In this document: piece by piece, positions 42,731-52,056 of the stretch
Numbering within the stretch: the stretch's first letter is position 1
Layout of the letters: the number at the start of each line of letters is the position of its first letter
Source of the DNA: Streptomyces atratus
Lineage (GTDB): Bacteria; Actinomycetota; Actinomycetes; Streptomycetales; Streptomycetaceae
NCBI RefSeq assembly: GCF_014648655.1
Contig: NZ_BMRN01000010.1
Coordinates: forward strand, 186,001-250,000
DNA: 64,000 bases
Direction of reading: 5' to 3'
Position numbers and translations under genes: made by a program
The notes under the pieces: model-generated
Seen by the model: only the letters and a program-made list of their open reading frames with translations
Databases searched by the model: none
Told to the model about the DNA's origin: nothing

Positions 42731-45313
42731 TCAGTCCGGCAGCACGGGAAGCAGCTCCGGAAGGTGTCCGTCGGACGCGGCAGCCGCCGCCACCCGCTCC
42801 TGCGGCACTTCCCCGTACAGCGTCGTACGCGGCTTCGCCGGGCGGCCCGCGAGTTCCGCGATCGCCACGAGGTCCTGGATGGAACGGTACGAGCCGTAAC
42901 CGGAGCCCGCCATCCGGGAGATGGTCTCCTCCATCAGCGTGCCGCCCAGGTCGTTGGCGCCCGAGCGCAGCATCTCGGCCGCGCCCTCCGTGCCGAGCTT
43001 CACCCAGCTGGTCTGGATGTTGGTGATGTGCGGGTGGAGCAGGAGCCGGGCCATGGCGGTGACGGCGCGGTTGTCGCGGTCGGTCGGGCCGGGGCGGGCG
43101 ATGCCTGCCAGGTAGACCGGGGCGTTGGTGTGGATGAAGGGAAGGGTGACGAACTCCGTGAAGCCGCCGGTCTCCTGCTGGAGGTTCGCCAGGGTCCTCA
43201 GGTGGCCGAGCCAGTGGCGGGGCTGGTCGACGTGGCCGTACATCATCGTCGACGACGATCGCAGGCCCACCTCGTGGGCGGTCCTGATGACCTCCAGCCA
43301 GGTCGCCGTGGGCAGCTTGCCCTTGGTGAGGACCCAGCGGACCTCGTCGTCCAGGATCTCGGCCGCCGTACCGGGGATCGAACCGAGCCCGGCCTCCTTC
43401 GCGGCGATCAGCCAGTCGCGGATGGACATGCCGGTGCGGGTCGCCCCGTTGACGACCTCCATCGGGGAGAAGGCGTGCACATGCATGCCGGGTACGCGTT
43501 CCTTCACCGCCCGCGCGATGTCGAAATACGCGGTGCCGGGCAGGTCCGGGTGGATGCCGCCCTGCATGCAGACCTCGACCGCGCCGACGTCCCACGCCTG
43601 CGCGGCCCGGTCGGCGACCTGGTCCAGGGAGAGGGTGTACGCGTCGGCGTCGGTGCGCCGCTGGGCGAAGGCGCAGAAGCGGCAGCCGGTGTAGCAGACG
43701 TTGGTGAAGTTGATGTTCCTGGTGACGATGTACGTGACGTCGTCACCGACCACGTCGCGGCGCAGCGTGTCCGCGATCCGGCACAGTTCGTCGAGCGCCG
43801 GGCCGTCCGCGTGGAGCAGGGCGAGCGCCTGGTCGTCGGTGAGTCCCGTCGGATCGTCGGCGGCCTGGCCGAGCGCCTGGCGTACGTCGGCGTCGATGCG
43901 GGACGGGACCATGCCGGGGGCCGCCGCCTCACGCAGCGCCTCCCAGTCCCCGTACACCTCGTCGAAGTCCTCGCGGCGGTCGCCGGTGCGGCCCTCCGTG
44001 TCGATGGTGCGGTGCAGATCGGTGCGGCCGGTGGCGCCGAACTCCTCGTCGGGCTCCTGCCAGGGCAGGCCGACGGGGATCGCGCCCTCCTTCGCGAGAC
44101 CCGTCTCCGGGTCGGCGAGGGCGCGGACGTGCGGGAGCAGGCGGGGGTCGAGCCAGGGCTCGCCGCGCTGGATGAACTCCGGGTAGATGGTGAGGCGTTC
44201 GCGGAGCGTGAAGCCGGACTCGGCTGTCCTGGCGGCCAGTTCGTCGATGTGGGGCCAGGGGCGTTCGGGGTTCACATGGTCGGGGGTGAGCGGGGAGACG
44301 CCGCCCCAGTCGTCGATGCCCGCGCCGATGAGCAGCGCGTACTCGGCGTCGACGAGGTTCGGCGGGGCCTGGATGCGGGCGGACGGGCCGAGGATGTGCC
44401 GGGCCACGGCGATGGCCGCGGCCAGTTCCTCCAGCTCGGCGTCCGGCATGCCGCGCATCGCGGTGTCCGGCTTGGCACGGAAGTTCTGGACGATGACTTC
44501 CTGGATGCCGTGGTAGGCGCGGGCGGTCTTGCGCAGCTCGAAGAGGGAGTCGGCGCGCTCCTCGTACGATTCGCCGATCCCGATCAGGATGCCGGTCGTG
44601 AACGGGACGTTGGAGCGGCCCGCGTCTTCGAGGACGCGCAGGCGTACGGCCGGTTCCTTGTCCGGGGAGCCGTGGTGCGGGCCGCCCGGTTCGGACCACA
44701 GGCGGGTCGCCGTCGTCTCCAGCATCATGCCCATGGAGGGGGCGACGGGCTTGAGCCGCTGGAGGTCGGTCCAGGTCAGCACGCCCGGGTTGAGGTGCGG
44801 GAGGAGGCCGGTCTCCTCCAGGACGCGGATCGCCATGGCGCGTACGTACGCGAGGGTGTCGTCGTACCCCTCGGCCTCCAGCCACTCCCGCGCCTCGGGC
44901 CAGCGGTCCTCGGGCCGGTCGCCGAGGGTGAACAGCGCTTCCTTGCAGCCCATGGCCGCGCCCTTGCGGGCGATGTCCAGCACCTCGTCGGGCGACAGGA
45001 ACATCCCGTGGCCCGCGCGCCGGAGCTTGCCGGGGACGGTGACGAAGGTGCAGTAGTGGCACTTGTCGCGGCAGAGCCGGGTCAGCGGGATGAAGACCTT
45101 GCGGGAGTACGTGATGACACCAGGCCGGCCGGCGGCTTCGAGGCCGGCGTCACGCACCCGGGCGGCCGAGGCTGCGAGATCCGTCAGATCGTCACCTCGC
45201 GCCTGGAGCAGCACGGCGGCCTCGGTCACATCGAGAGCGACACCGTCGCGGGCCCGCTTGAGGGCGCGCCGCATGGAATTGGTGGTCGGACGTCCGCGCT
45301 GAGGATCGGTCAT
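42731..45313 (-). CDS. fbiC: FO synthase, fused CofG/CofH (F420 biosynthesis)
   Basis: An 860-residue two-domain radical SAM enzyme from ATG 45313. The N-terminal CofG half has RLCRDKCHYCTFVTVPG (CxxxCxxC) and the C-terminal CofH half has VCYTGCRFCAFAQRRTD, with GGIHPDLPGTAY typical of CofH. The two halves join tyrosine with a diaminouracil intermediate and close the ring to give FO, the deazaflavin core of F420. The fused form is normal for Actinobacteria. A 5' extension to 45499 lacks similarity. An F420-type oxidoreductase lies at 62011. Confidence 0.95.
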   Translation of the reverse strand: MTDPQRGRPTTNSMRRALKRARDGVALDVTEAAVLLQARGDDLTDLAASAARVRDAGLEAAGRPGVITYSRKVFIPLTRLCRDKCHYCTFVTVPGKLRRAGHGMFLSPDEVLDIARKGAAMGCKEALFTLGDRPEDRWPEAREWLEAEGYDDTLAYVRAMAIRVLEETGLLPHLNPGVLTWTDLQRLKPVAPSMGMMLETTATRLWSEPGGPHHGSPDKEPAVRLRVLEDAGRSNVPFTTGILIGIGESYEERADSLFELRKTARAYHGIQEVIVQNFRAKPDTAMRGMPDAELEELAAAIAVARHILGPSARIQAPPNLVDAEYALLIGAGIDDWGGVSPLTPDHVNPERPWPHIDELAARTAESGFTLRERLTIYPEFIQRGEPWLDPRLLPHVRALADPETGLAKEGAIPVGLPWQEPDEEFGATGRTDLHRTIDTEGRTGDRREDFDEVYGDWEALREAAAPGMVPSRIDADVRQALGQAADDPTGLTDDQALALLHADGPALDELCRIADTLRRDVVGDDVTYIVTRNINFTNVCYTGCRFCAFAQRRTDADAYTLSLDQVADRAAQAWDVGAVEVCMQGGIHPDLPGTAYFDIARAVKERVPGMHVHAFSPMEVVNGATRTGMSIRDWLIAAKEAGLGSIPGTAAEILDDEVRWVLTKGKLPTATWLEVIRTAHEVGLRSSSTMMYGHVDQPRHWLGHLRTLANLQQETGGFTEFVTLPFIHTNAPVYLAGIARPGPTDRDNRAVTAMARLLLHPHITNIQTSWVKLGTEGAAEMLRSGANDLGGTLMEETISRMAGSGYGSYRSIQDLVAIAELAGRPAKPRTTLYGEVPQERVAAAAASDGHLPELLPVLPD

Positions 45314-45474
45314 GAAGCGAGCATACGAGCGAGGCGCACGCCCCGGACCAGGGCCTCCGCCAGGCGTGACCGTGGCCGCCGGGCATGACCGGGGCCGGGG
45401 GAAACCGTCGCCGCCCATACGGGCGCCCCGCACGAGGCAGCTGGCGGTCCACCGGTCGGCGCGGCCGCGAACTG

Positions 45475-45615
45475 ACCGACGGTGCCGAGGCCGCCGCACA
45501 GGCCGGCGTCGTGATCCTCACCGTGCCGGACGTCGTCGTCACCCACGACCGCCGCATGCGAGCCCGCTTCACCGGCAACCACCTGGAGCTGAGCGCAGGG
45601 CGCATCACACAGCCG
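45475..45615 (+). pseudogene. ABC (ABC-F-like) ATPase, C-terminal remnant
   Basis: The frame reads VVVTHDRRMRARFTGNHLEL SAGRIT, the H-loop region and end of an ABC-F type ATPase. The Walker A, signature and Walker B segments are absent. Confidence 0.4.
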
Positions 45616-45756
45616 GTCACTCGCCAGGAGACTGACCCGCGGCTGCCCGTCGCGCGCGACCGGCTGTGACGGCGGCCTCGCTCAGGTCGGCAGCCTGACA
45701 ATCCCGTCCGCGCCGGACGTCGTCCCGGACCGACTGCTGCCGGGCAGCCGTGGGTG

Positions 45757-47478
45757 TCAGATGGCGGGGCCGTCTTCGTAGGTGTAGATGCTCCAGGGGT
45801 AGCTGCCGCCGAGGGTGTTGACCGCGATGGTGATGCCCTGTCCGGCGGGGTGGGGCGGGGCGGTGGCGCTGATCTGCTGGTCGGAGATGGCGGTGAAAGG
45901 GACGGGGGTGCCGTCGAAGGTGACCTCGTGGGTGGTGGCGAGGTTGGTGCCGGTGATGGTGACGTCGGTGCCGCCGCCGGTGGGTCCGGCGGCGGGGCTG
46001 ACACCGGTCAGGGCGGGTACGTTGAGGTAGGTGAAGGTGAGGCCGCCTGCGCTGCCGCCGGGGGTGAGGACGGTGACTGGTACCGGGCCGGGGGCCGGGA
46101 CGCCGGGGATGCCGAGGGTGATGGCGGTGTCGGTCACCGACTGGATGACGGCCTGCCTTGTCGGGCCGAAGCGCACCGCCGTGGCGCCGGAAAGGTTGAC
46201 TCCGGTGATGACCGCGGTGCCTCCACCTCCGAGCGGGCCCATGGCGGGGCCCGCGCCGCCGTAGGGGTTGCTGATGGTGGTGATGCCGGTCAGGAGGGGG
46301 GCGGGGCGGTAGTAGAAGGTGCCGAGAACGCCGGTGCCCCCGGGAGTGGTGGCCGTGACCGGAACCGCGCCCGATCCGGGTGGGATTCTCACGGTGACCG
46401 AGGTCGCGGTGCTGGCCAGGATGGTGGCGGCGGTGTCGCCGAATCGCACGGCGGTGACCGGGGCCAGGTTGTGGCCCCGGATGGTCAGGATGATGCCGCC
46501 GGCGGCGGGGCCTTGGTCGGGTACGAGGGTCAGGGGGACCACGCTGACGGTGTTGTCGGTGGTGTTCGTTACGTACAGGCGGGTCCCGTCCGGGGAGATG
46601 GCTGCACCCGTGGGACCGTTGCCCACGGGGATGGTGCCGGCGGCGGTGTTGGTGGTGACGTCGAGCACGGTGACGGTGTCGGCGCTCAAGTCGGCCACGT
46701 AGGCGGTAACCCCGTCCGGGCTCATGGCCACGACGCGGGGTGTGATGACAGGGATGGTGGCGGTCACCGTGTTACTGGCCGTGTCGATCACGTTGACGGC
46801 GTTCTCGCCGGCAGTGCTGACGTAGGCGCGGGAGCCGTCCGGGGTGAAGGCGACCAGCACCGGTACGTCGCCGACGAGGATGCTGCCGGTCACGGTGTTG
46901 GTGACGGTGTCGATCACGCTGACGGTGCCGTCGCCGGTGTTGGCAACATAGCCGCGGGTGCCGTCGGGGGAGATGGCGACGCCGACAGGACCGGCGCCGA
47001 CCGTCAAGGTGGCGGTGACGGTGTCGGTGGCCGTGTTGATCACGCTGAGGGTGTTGACGTTCTGGCTGGTGACGTAGGCGCGGTTGCCGTCCGGGCCGAC
47101 CGCGACGCCGACAGCTCCGGCGCCAACCGCGATGGTTGCCGTGATGGTGCCGGCGGCGGTGTCGATCACGTCGACAGCGCCGTCGTCGAACAGGGTCAGG
47201 TAGGCGCGCGTACCGTCCGGCGAGAAGGCCAGAAGTGTCGGCCCGCCGGCGGCGGCTATGGTCGCGGTGACGGTCTCGGTGGCGGTGTCGATCACACTGA
47301 CGGTGTTTGACGCGCGGTTCGCAACGTAGGCACGTGCCCCGTCCGGGGTCAGTGTCACTCCGAGCGGGGAGCCGCCGACGGGGATGGTGGCTCCTGATGG
47401 CGGCAGTAGCAGAGCTGCGCTTTGCCGCGACACGGTTTCGGTTGCCAGAAGCGGATGGGGCCGGGGCAGAACGGGCAT
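45757..47478 (-). CDS. YVTN beta-propeller protein with three IPT/TIG domains
   Basis: A 573-residue protein from ATG 47478 (AAAGG site upstream). Residues about 25-330 are seven propeller blades, each with PDGxRAYVxNxxxNTVSVID and TxTVTATIxVGxGPxGVA. Then three IPT/TIG (Ig-like) domains follow from about 330, with DQGPAAGGIILTIRGHNLAP and SPAAGPTGGGTDVTITGTNL. No signal peptide or membrane helix is seen at this start; the longer frame to 47781 also lacks one. Function unknown. The near-identical blade repeats are a target for recombination. Confidence 0.85.
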   Translation of the reverse strand: MPVLPRPHPLLATETVSRQSAALLLPPSGATIPVGGSPLGVTLTPDGARAYVANRASNTVSVIDTATETVTATIAAAGGPTLLAFSPDGTRAYLTLFDDGAVDVIDTAAGTITATIAVGAGAVGVAVGPDGNRAYVTSQNVNTLSVINTATDTVTATLTVGAGPVGVAISPDGTRGYVANTGDGTVSVIDTVTNTVTGSILVGDVPVLVAFTPDGSRAYVSTAGENAVNVIDTASNTVTATIPVITPRVVAMSPDGVTAYVADLSADTVTVLDVTTNTAAGTIPVGNGPTGAAISPDGTRLYVTNTTDNTVSVVPLTLVPDQGPAAGGIILTIRGHNLAPVTAVRFGDTAATILASTATSVTVRIPPGSGAVPVTATTPGGTGVLGTFYYRPAPLLTGITTISNPYGGAGPAMGPLGGGGTAVITGVNLSGATAVRFGPTRQAVIQSVTDTAITLGIPGVPAPGPVPVTVLTPGGSAGGLTFTYLNVPALTGVSPAAGPTGGGTDVTITGTNLATTHEVTFDGTPVPFTAISDQQISATAPPHPAGQGITIAVNTLGGSYPWSIYTYEDGPAI

Positions 47479-48358
47479 GGGGATGCCTTTCTGAGCACGT
47501 ATCGGGGAACCAGAGGCCAGGCTCCGGGCGCAGAGCAGGGCCCAAGGCACGAGTGATGCCGCTGTGGGCTTCGCCTGCTGCAGTGCGGCCGGCTGCTGCA
47601 AGGCGGGCTGGTGTTGTCTCGGCGGTCCCCGGAAGCTCCCGCTACAACGCAAGAGAACCGATGCAACCCGCCCTCCAGCACGATTTCCCCGGCACGGGAT
47701 GGGCGGCCCACCGGTTCCACTACTCAGAGTGATGCATAATGTCAAATAGGTGACAAGGAACGGCCTCGCAGAATCACCCATTCAGCCCAGCGAACGACGT
47801 TGGCGTTCGACAGCCTCGGCCGGCCACCGGCTTTCACCCCCATCTCACCGCCGGGCATCGGCTGGACCGCGATCACCGCCGCGGTTGATATTGGCGGTGT
47901 GCGTTGCTTTTCGGCGAGAACCACCAGGACCCCCCTGAACACGCCCCTTCCCCTGCCCGGGGTGGCCCGGCCCGCTCCACGGCCGGGCCACCCCATCCGT
48001 ATCCGCGCGGCCCGATAATCGCTGGATCCGGCCCGGGCGCATTGTTACGGTCACCTCGACCACGGTGTCGACCGTCGCCGAACCATGGGCGCCTGCCCTG
48101 GAAAGAAGTTGATGTATGCCCCGGCCAGTAGTTCCGAGCTTCCCTCGTCGCGCCTCCATCCGCGCCGGGGCCATCGGAGCTGCGTGCATGCGCACGCCCG
48201 CGGCATCGCGCTGACCCGCGTTCCCTGACCGGTACGCGTTTCCGTCTCGTCAATACGTGATCCCGGCTGACGACTCACGCCTCTGAGGCCCCGCCCCCGA
48301 GGGCTGCTCGGTACTTCCCTGCTGCATTGCTCATCCTCTTCGGCAAGGAGAAAACCGG
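47479..48358. other. Long intergenic stretch
   Basis: About 880 bases without a convincing gene. The pieces on both strands are arginine- or proline-rich. It contains an AAGGAG site for the RNHCP gene at its right end. Confidence 0.4.
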
Positions 48359-48760
48359 GTGTCCACCGACAACCCCAAGAACCGTTCGACCAAGTCCTCC
48401 GCCAACGGCGCCGGCGCCTGTCTGAGGACCGACACCTTCACCTGCCTGCGGTGCGGGCTGACCGTCGCCACGCTCGCGCCCGACGGCAGCCGTCGCAACC
48501 ACTGCCCCAGTTGCCTGCACTCGCAGCACTGCCTCGACCACGTCGAGGGCGGACCGTCCGACTGCGGGGCGCGTATGACCCCGATCTCCATCGCGGTGCT
48601 CCGCACCGGTGGCTGGATGGTCATCCACCGCTGCACCCGCTGCGACGAGCTGACCTCGAACCCGGTCTGCGGAGACGACAACCAGCTGATCCTGATGCGG
48701 ATGGCCGTACGTCCTCTGGCTCAACCGCCCTTCCCGCTCGAAGCGTTCGGTGACCTGTGA
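48359..48760 (+). CDS. RNHCP domain protein
   Basis: A 133-residue protein from GTG 48359 with AAGGAG upstream. It has a zinc-binding arrangement: FTCLRCGLTVATLAPDGSRR, then NHCPSCLHSQHCLDHV (the RNHCPxCL motif that names the family), ADC-type GARMTPISIAVLR, and WMVIHRCTRCDELTSNPVCG DDNQ. The Cys pairs CLRC, CPSC and CTRC suggest two zinc sites. Role unknown. A tandem paralogue follows 39 nt later. Confidence 0.88.
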   Translation: MSTDNPKNRSTKSSANGAGACLRTDTFTCLRCGLTVATLAPDGSRRNHCPSCLHSQHCLDHVEGGPSDCGARMTPISIAVLRTGGWMVIHRCTRCDELTSNPVCGDDNQLILMRMAVRPLAQPPFPLEAFGDL

Positions 48761-48799
48761 ATCGCCGACGACGACCGCGGGACGGACGGAGATCCGAAC

Positions 48800-49216
48800 A
48801 TGCCACGACGTAGACCCCGGCGATCAACACACCGCCCACAGAGACGAAAGGATGTCCTGCACGGACCGGGCGGCGCTCACGGCGATGCGTTCCGTTGTGT
48901 CGGCTGCCGGCTCGACGTGCCGCTGACCGCACCGGGCACCGCCCATCGCAATCACTGCCCGCACTGCCTGACCAGCCTCCACGTGGACCAGCGGATACCG
49001 GGTGACCGGGCGTCCGGCTGCCGCGGGCGGATGACGGCGCTGAGCCTGTCCGTCCGGCAGGACGGGGAGTGGTTGATCATCCATGAGTGCCTGACCTGCG
49101 GCGAGCTCAGCGCCAACCGCATCGCGGGGGACGACAACGCCCTCGCACTGCTGCGGATGGCCGTACGCCCGTTGTCGGACACCTTCATCCCCGTACGAGC
49201 ACTGCTCACGCTGTGA
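48800..49216 (+). CDS. RNHCP domain protein, tandem paralogue
   Basis: A 138-residue protein. After a basic N-terminus it has FRCVGCRLDVPLTAPGTAHR, NHCPHCLTSLHVDQRIPGDR, SGCRGRMTALSLSVRQDGEW and IIHECLTCGELSANRIAGDD. It shares all the Cys positions of the protein upstream, so the pair arose by tandem duplication. The terminator at 49222-49263 ends the two-gene unit. Confidence 0.88.
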   Translation: MPRRRPRRSTHRPQRRKDVLHGPGGAHGDAFRCVGCRLDVPLTAPGTAHRNHCPHCLTSLHVDQRIPGDRASGCRGRMTALSLSVRQDGEWLIIHECLTCGELSANRIAGDDNALALLRMAVRPLSDTFIPVRALLTL

Positions 49217-49221
49217 CACGG

Positions 49222-49263
49222 GGCGGCCGGTCCTCGCCGCGTGCGCGGCAGGGACCGGCCGCC
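49222..49263 (+). terminator. Hairpin terminator after the RNHCP pair
   Basis: ggcggccggtcc / ggaccggccgcc form a 12-bp perfect stem around an 18-nt loop, which itself can partly pair. Confidence 0.75.
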
Positions 49264-49504
49264 GGGATGCCGCCGCTCCGCGCCCCTCGTCGGGCACGAA
49301 GCCCCCGTTCCCCGGAGCAGATCGCGCGGGCTGTCACGCGATGGCCGGGGGGTGAGGAACATCGGAACGAAAACCGTCGACGACGTCGAGGCCCTCCTGG
49401 ATCTCCCGCTGGAGGTCGCGGCACCCGGAGGCTTCACCTCATTCCGGGAGTCCTGCGGTGGCCACCAGCGACGCCGAAGGGAAGCTCAGAGGCTGTCCAG
49501 TTGG

Positions 49505-50047
49505 TTACAGCCCGACCGGGTTGAGGTAGGTGGCCGGGTGGGTGGCGCCGTCCTGCTTGAGGATCTGGCCGCCAAACGGCCACTTCAGGGTGAAGTGCTC
49601 CGTCTCGTTCGGCGGGGTGACCAGGAACTCCGCCGGAACGAACTTCTCCTTCTGCGGCGTGGACTTGGCCACCGGGAGCAGGATGATGCTGAAGTCCACC
49701 GTGTCCCCCTGCTTCAGGATCATCTTTTCGGGCTTTTTGGAGGAGCGCACCAGCGACCAGGTGCCGTCGGTCTTCTGAGCGCCGATCATGTCGACACCGG
49801 CGAAGCCGGACAGGGTGCAGGTGCGCTTGCTCCGGTTGGTGAACCAGACGTACGCCTGGGTCTGCTTCTCGGTCTGCTCCATCTCCGGCTTCGCGTCATC
49901 CCCCATGGCGAAGCCGGCCTTCAGGTCGGCGGTGTGGCAGCGGGTCGGCTCGGCCCCGGCGGGGGCGGCCGAGGCCGGGATGGCGGTAGCGGCAGTGCCG
50001 GCGACGACGACGGCGGCAAGGGCTACGGCGGTCAGCTTGCTCTTCAT
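49505..50047 (-). CDS. Secreted DUF4232 protein
   Basis: A 180-residue protein from ATG 50047. Residues 1-27 are a Sec signal (MKSKLTAVALAAVVVAGTAA, cleavage near ASA-AP). The mature part has CHTADLKAGFAMGDDAKP, QAYVWFTNRSKRTCTLSGF and GVDMIGAQKTDGTWSLVRSS, the two-Cys DUF4232 beta-sandwich. Such proteins are exported by many Streptomyces; function unknown. The longer frame to 50107 would bury the signal and is not used. Confidence 0.88.
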   Translation of the reverse strand: MKSKLTAVALAAVVVAGTAATAIPASAAPAGAEPTRCHTADLKAGFAMGDDAKPEMEQTEKQTQAYVWFTNRSKRTCTLSGFAGVDMIGAQKTDGTWSLVRSSKKPEKMILKQGDTVDFSIILLPVAKSTPQKEKFVPAEFLVTPPNETEHFTLKWPFGGQILKQDGATHPATYLNPVGL

Positions 50048-50350
50048 GAAGTTCCGGGTTCCCCTCGAATACGAATCGGCGCGCGAAGTCAGCGCGCGCC
50101 TACGCACCTGAAGATGTGCAATGCCCGGGAGTGGTTCGGTGTGCCGGAGAACCTTTTTCCGACAGCCAGGCTCCCAACTGTGGCCGCGTACGAGAACTCA
50201 TGCGGTGCGGGCCGTTGCAGCGTCGTGGGGAGGACCCCGCAACGGCCCGCGACCTCGCTCAGCGTCCAATCCAGCACAGCGGGACCGATGGCAGCGTGCG
50301 ATGTCCGTACCCGACCTGAGCATCACGCTGAGCTACGTGAGGCCGGTGCC
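50048..50350. other. Intergenic stretch
   Basis: About 300 bases with no gene between the DUF4232 gene start and the methyltransferase end. Presumably holds the DUF4232 promoter and methyltransferase terminator. Confidence 0.4.
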
Positions 50351-51076
50351 CTACGGACGTCGCGCGACGAAGACGAACTCCCTGCCCGGCCTGTCAGGAG
50401 CGTCGCGTACGTCCTCGACCACGTATCCCTGCGCGGTCAGCTCGGCCTCGACCTCCTGTTGCCCACGGAAACGCAACGTGGAATCCGACGTCAGCACCTG
50501 CCCGTCCGCGCCGAATACATACGTCCAGCGGAACGTCACCAGCGGCTCGCTCACCTCGATCAACTGCACCCAGCTCTCGACGTCGCCGACGTCCGGGATC
50601 TCCGTCACTGTGTACGAAGCCTCACGGTTCCACTCTTCCCAGGCGCGTCTGGCCGGGTCCCGGGTCTCGAAGACCAGATGCCCGCCGGGCCGCAGTGCTT
50701 CGTAAGCCCCTCGCAGGGTCTTCCGCCACGTCTGTGGATCGGCGATGGCCTGGGCAACGTTCGCTGTCATGGTCACCAGGTCAACCCTCAGCGGCGGGAG
50801 CGTCGTCGCATCACCACAGATCCAGCGCACGCGCTCGCTGCCTGGCTTGCCGCGCGCCACGCCGACGGATGCCTGGGCGGGATCGACGCCAACTACCTCG
50901 ACCCCGCGATCGGCCAGCAGGAGCGCGAACACGCCTGTCCCGCAGCCGATGTCCAGCACCCGACGCGCTTCGAACTCATCCGTCATGTGGACGTACGCGT
51001 CGAGATCGCTGCGGTCAGGGTCGAGTGGGTCATAGATCGCGGCGAGGCGTGGATGCCCGAAACACTCGTCAGCCAT
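50351..51076 (-). CDS. Class I SAM-dependent methyltransferase
   Basis: A 241-residue protein. The N-terminus (LAAIYDPLDPDRSDLDAYV) is typical of the small-molecule methyltransferase group. Motif I is VLDIGCGTGVFALLLADRG, motif II GVDPAQASVGVARGKPG, and RWICGDATTLPP and VDLVTMTANVAQAIA follow. LRGAYEALRPGGHLVFETRD is motif III. The final half is a beta-rich substrate cap. The substrate is unknown. It stands alone. Confidence 0.9.
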   Translation of the reverse strand: MADECFGHPRLAAIYDPLDPDRSDLDAYVHMTDEFEARRVLDIGCGTGVFALLLADRGVEVVGVDPAQASVGVARGKPGSERVRWICGDATTLPPLRVDLVTMTANVAQAIADPQTWRKTLRGAYEALRPGGHLVFETRDPARRAWEEWNREASYTVTEIPDVGDVESWVQLIEVSEPLVTFRWTYVFGADGQVLTSDSTLRFRGQQEVEAELTAQGYVVEDVRDAPDRPGREFVFVARRP

Positions 51077-51519
51077 GCGGCCGAACGTATGGGCAGCTGG
51101 GTGTGGACGCTACGCAATTTCCAGCAGTGCCGGTATCCCCATCAGTGACGTTCTCCGGTCGATCACCTGGATGGAGCGAGTTCAGATGACGGACCTCAGC
51201 CGTCTGGTCGACGACCCAGCCGCGTGAGCCCCGATCCACAAGCTCGCGGGGACGACGTGCCCTCGGACACCCGATCCGGCGTCGGACGGCACCGCCCCCA
51301 CACGACCGGAGAGATTGTGCGGGGCATCGGACCGCCCAGGCCGGGCCAGGCACCCGAGGGCGCGAGGGAACCCGCCCACCCGCAACGGACCACGCCCCCG
51401 GAGACGTGCCGCCGAACGGGACGAGAAAGCGGCAACCCAGCGCATCCAACACCGTTCGGGATGCGCCCAGTACACATCGGTGGGTCCAGGACTCACTCAT
51501 GCACACTGGCTAGGAACGG
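51077..51519. other. Intergenic stretch
   Basis: About 440 bases between the methyltransferase start and the MerR end. No gene recognised; frames in several phases lack motifs. Confidence 0.4.
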
Positions 51520-51864
51520 TCAGGGCTGCGCCAGGTAACCCGCGAGGGTGCCACGGGTACGCCGAAGGTCGTCGAGTCGCTCGTCCATGGCGGCCACCTC
51601 CCCTTCCAGGATGGCCCGCAGGTCCGCACACCAGTCGAATCCCGGCTGCTCGCCCCTGGTGCACGGCAGCACGGAACGAATCACCTCGGTGGAAAGTCCC
51701 GCGTTCAGCAAGGCCCGAACCTGCCGCACCGTGACCACCGACTCCTCGTCGTAGTCGCGGTACCCGTTCGCACCGCGCCTGGCATCGAGCAGGCCCTGCG
51801 CCTCGTAGTACCGCAGCAACCGCGCGCTGACCCCGGTACGCCGGGACAACTCCCCGATCAGCAT
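51520..51864 (-). CDS. MerR-family regulator
   Basis: A 114-residue protein. The HTH is LIGELSRRTGVSARLLRYYE with AQGLLDARRGANGYRDYDEE, followed by a coiled coil (EGEVAAMDERLDDLRRTRGT). CTRGEQPGFDWC could sense thiols or electrophiles. It is divergent from an old-yellow-enzyme gene with a MerR-type promoter between them, so it probably activates that gene in response to electrophilic or oxidising compounds. Confidence 0.9.
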   Translation of the reverse strand: MLIGELSRRTGVSARLLRYYEAQGLLDARRGANGYRDYDEESVVTVRQVRALLNAGLSTEVIRSVLPCTRGEQPGFDWCADLRAILEGEVAAMDERLDDLRRTRGTLAGYLAQP

Positions 51865-51884
51865 GCGCCTTCCCCCGTCTCAGC

Positions 51885-51916
51885 TTGACCTTGCCATCGA
51901 TGTGAAGCCTTAACGT
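51885..51916 (+). promoter_or_regulatory. MerR-type long-spacer promoter
   Basis: A -35 TTGACC (51885-51890) and a -10 like TTAACG (51910-51915) are separated by 19 bp rather than 17. An imperfect dyad cttgccatcgatgtgaag (51890-51907) lies in the spacer. This is the layout MerR proteins distort to activate transcription. It points toward the old-yellow-enzyme gene. Confidence 0.6.
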
Positions 51917-52056
51917 CACCCCAAGAGCCGGCATTCCGCGCGATCGCCGGGGCCGTGGCCGTGGCCGGATAGCTGCGCCAAGGGTGCGCCCGCCCCAGGT
52001 TGTTTCAGGCGGTGCCCGCGCTGTTCACGCATGTCACTGCGATCCGAGGGAAAGCC

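Noticed and set aside
42716..45388. An 890-codon + strand frame antisense to fbiC
   Set aside because: FbiC has both radical SAM motifs and the right length. The antisense frame is compositional shadow.
45754..47310. A Gly-rich + strand frame that looks like a PE_PGRS-like or collagen-like protein
   Set aside because: It is the antisense of the repeat-containing YVTN/IPT gene. The repetitive Gly pattern reflects the repeats of that gene.
49351..49500. A short frame starting VRNIGTKTVDDVEALLDL that recalls an RNA polymerase alpha C-terminal segment
   Set aside because: The similarity is limited to a few residues, and the frame has no ribosome binding site and no continuation.
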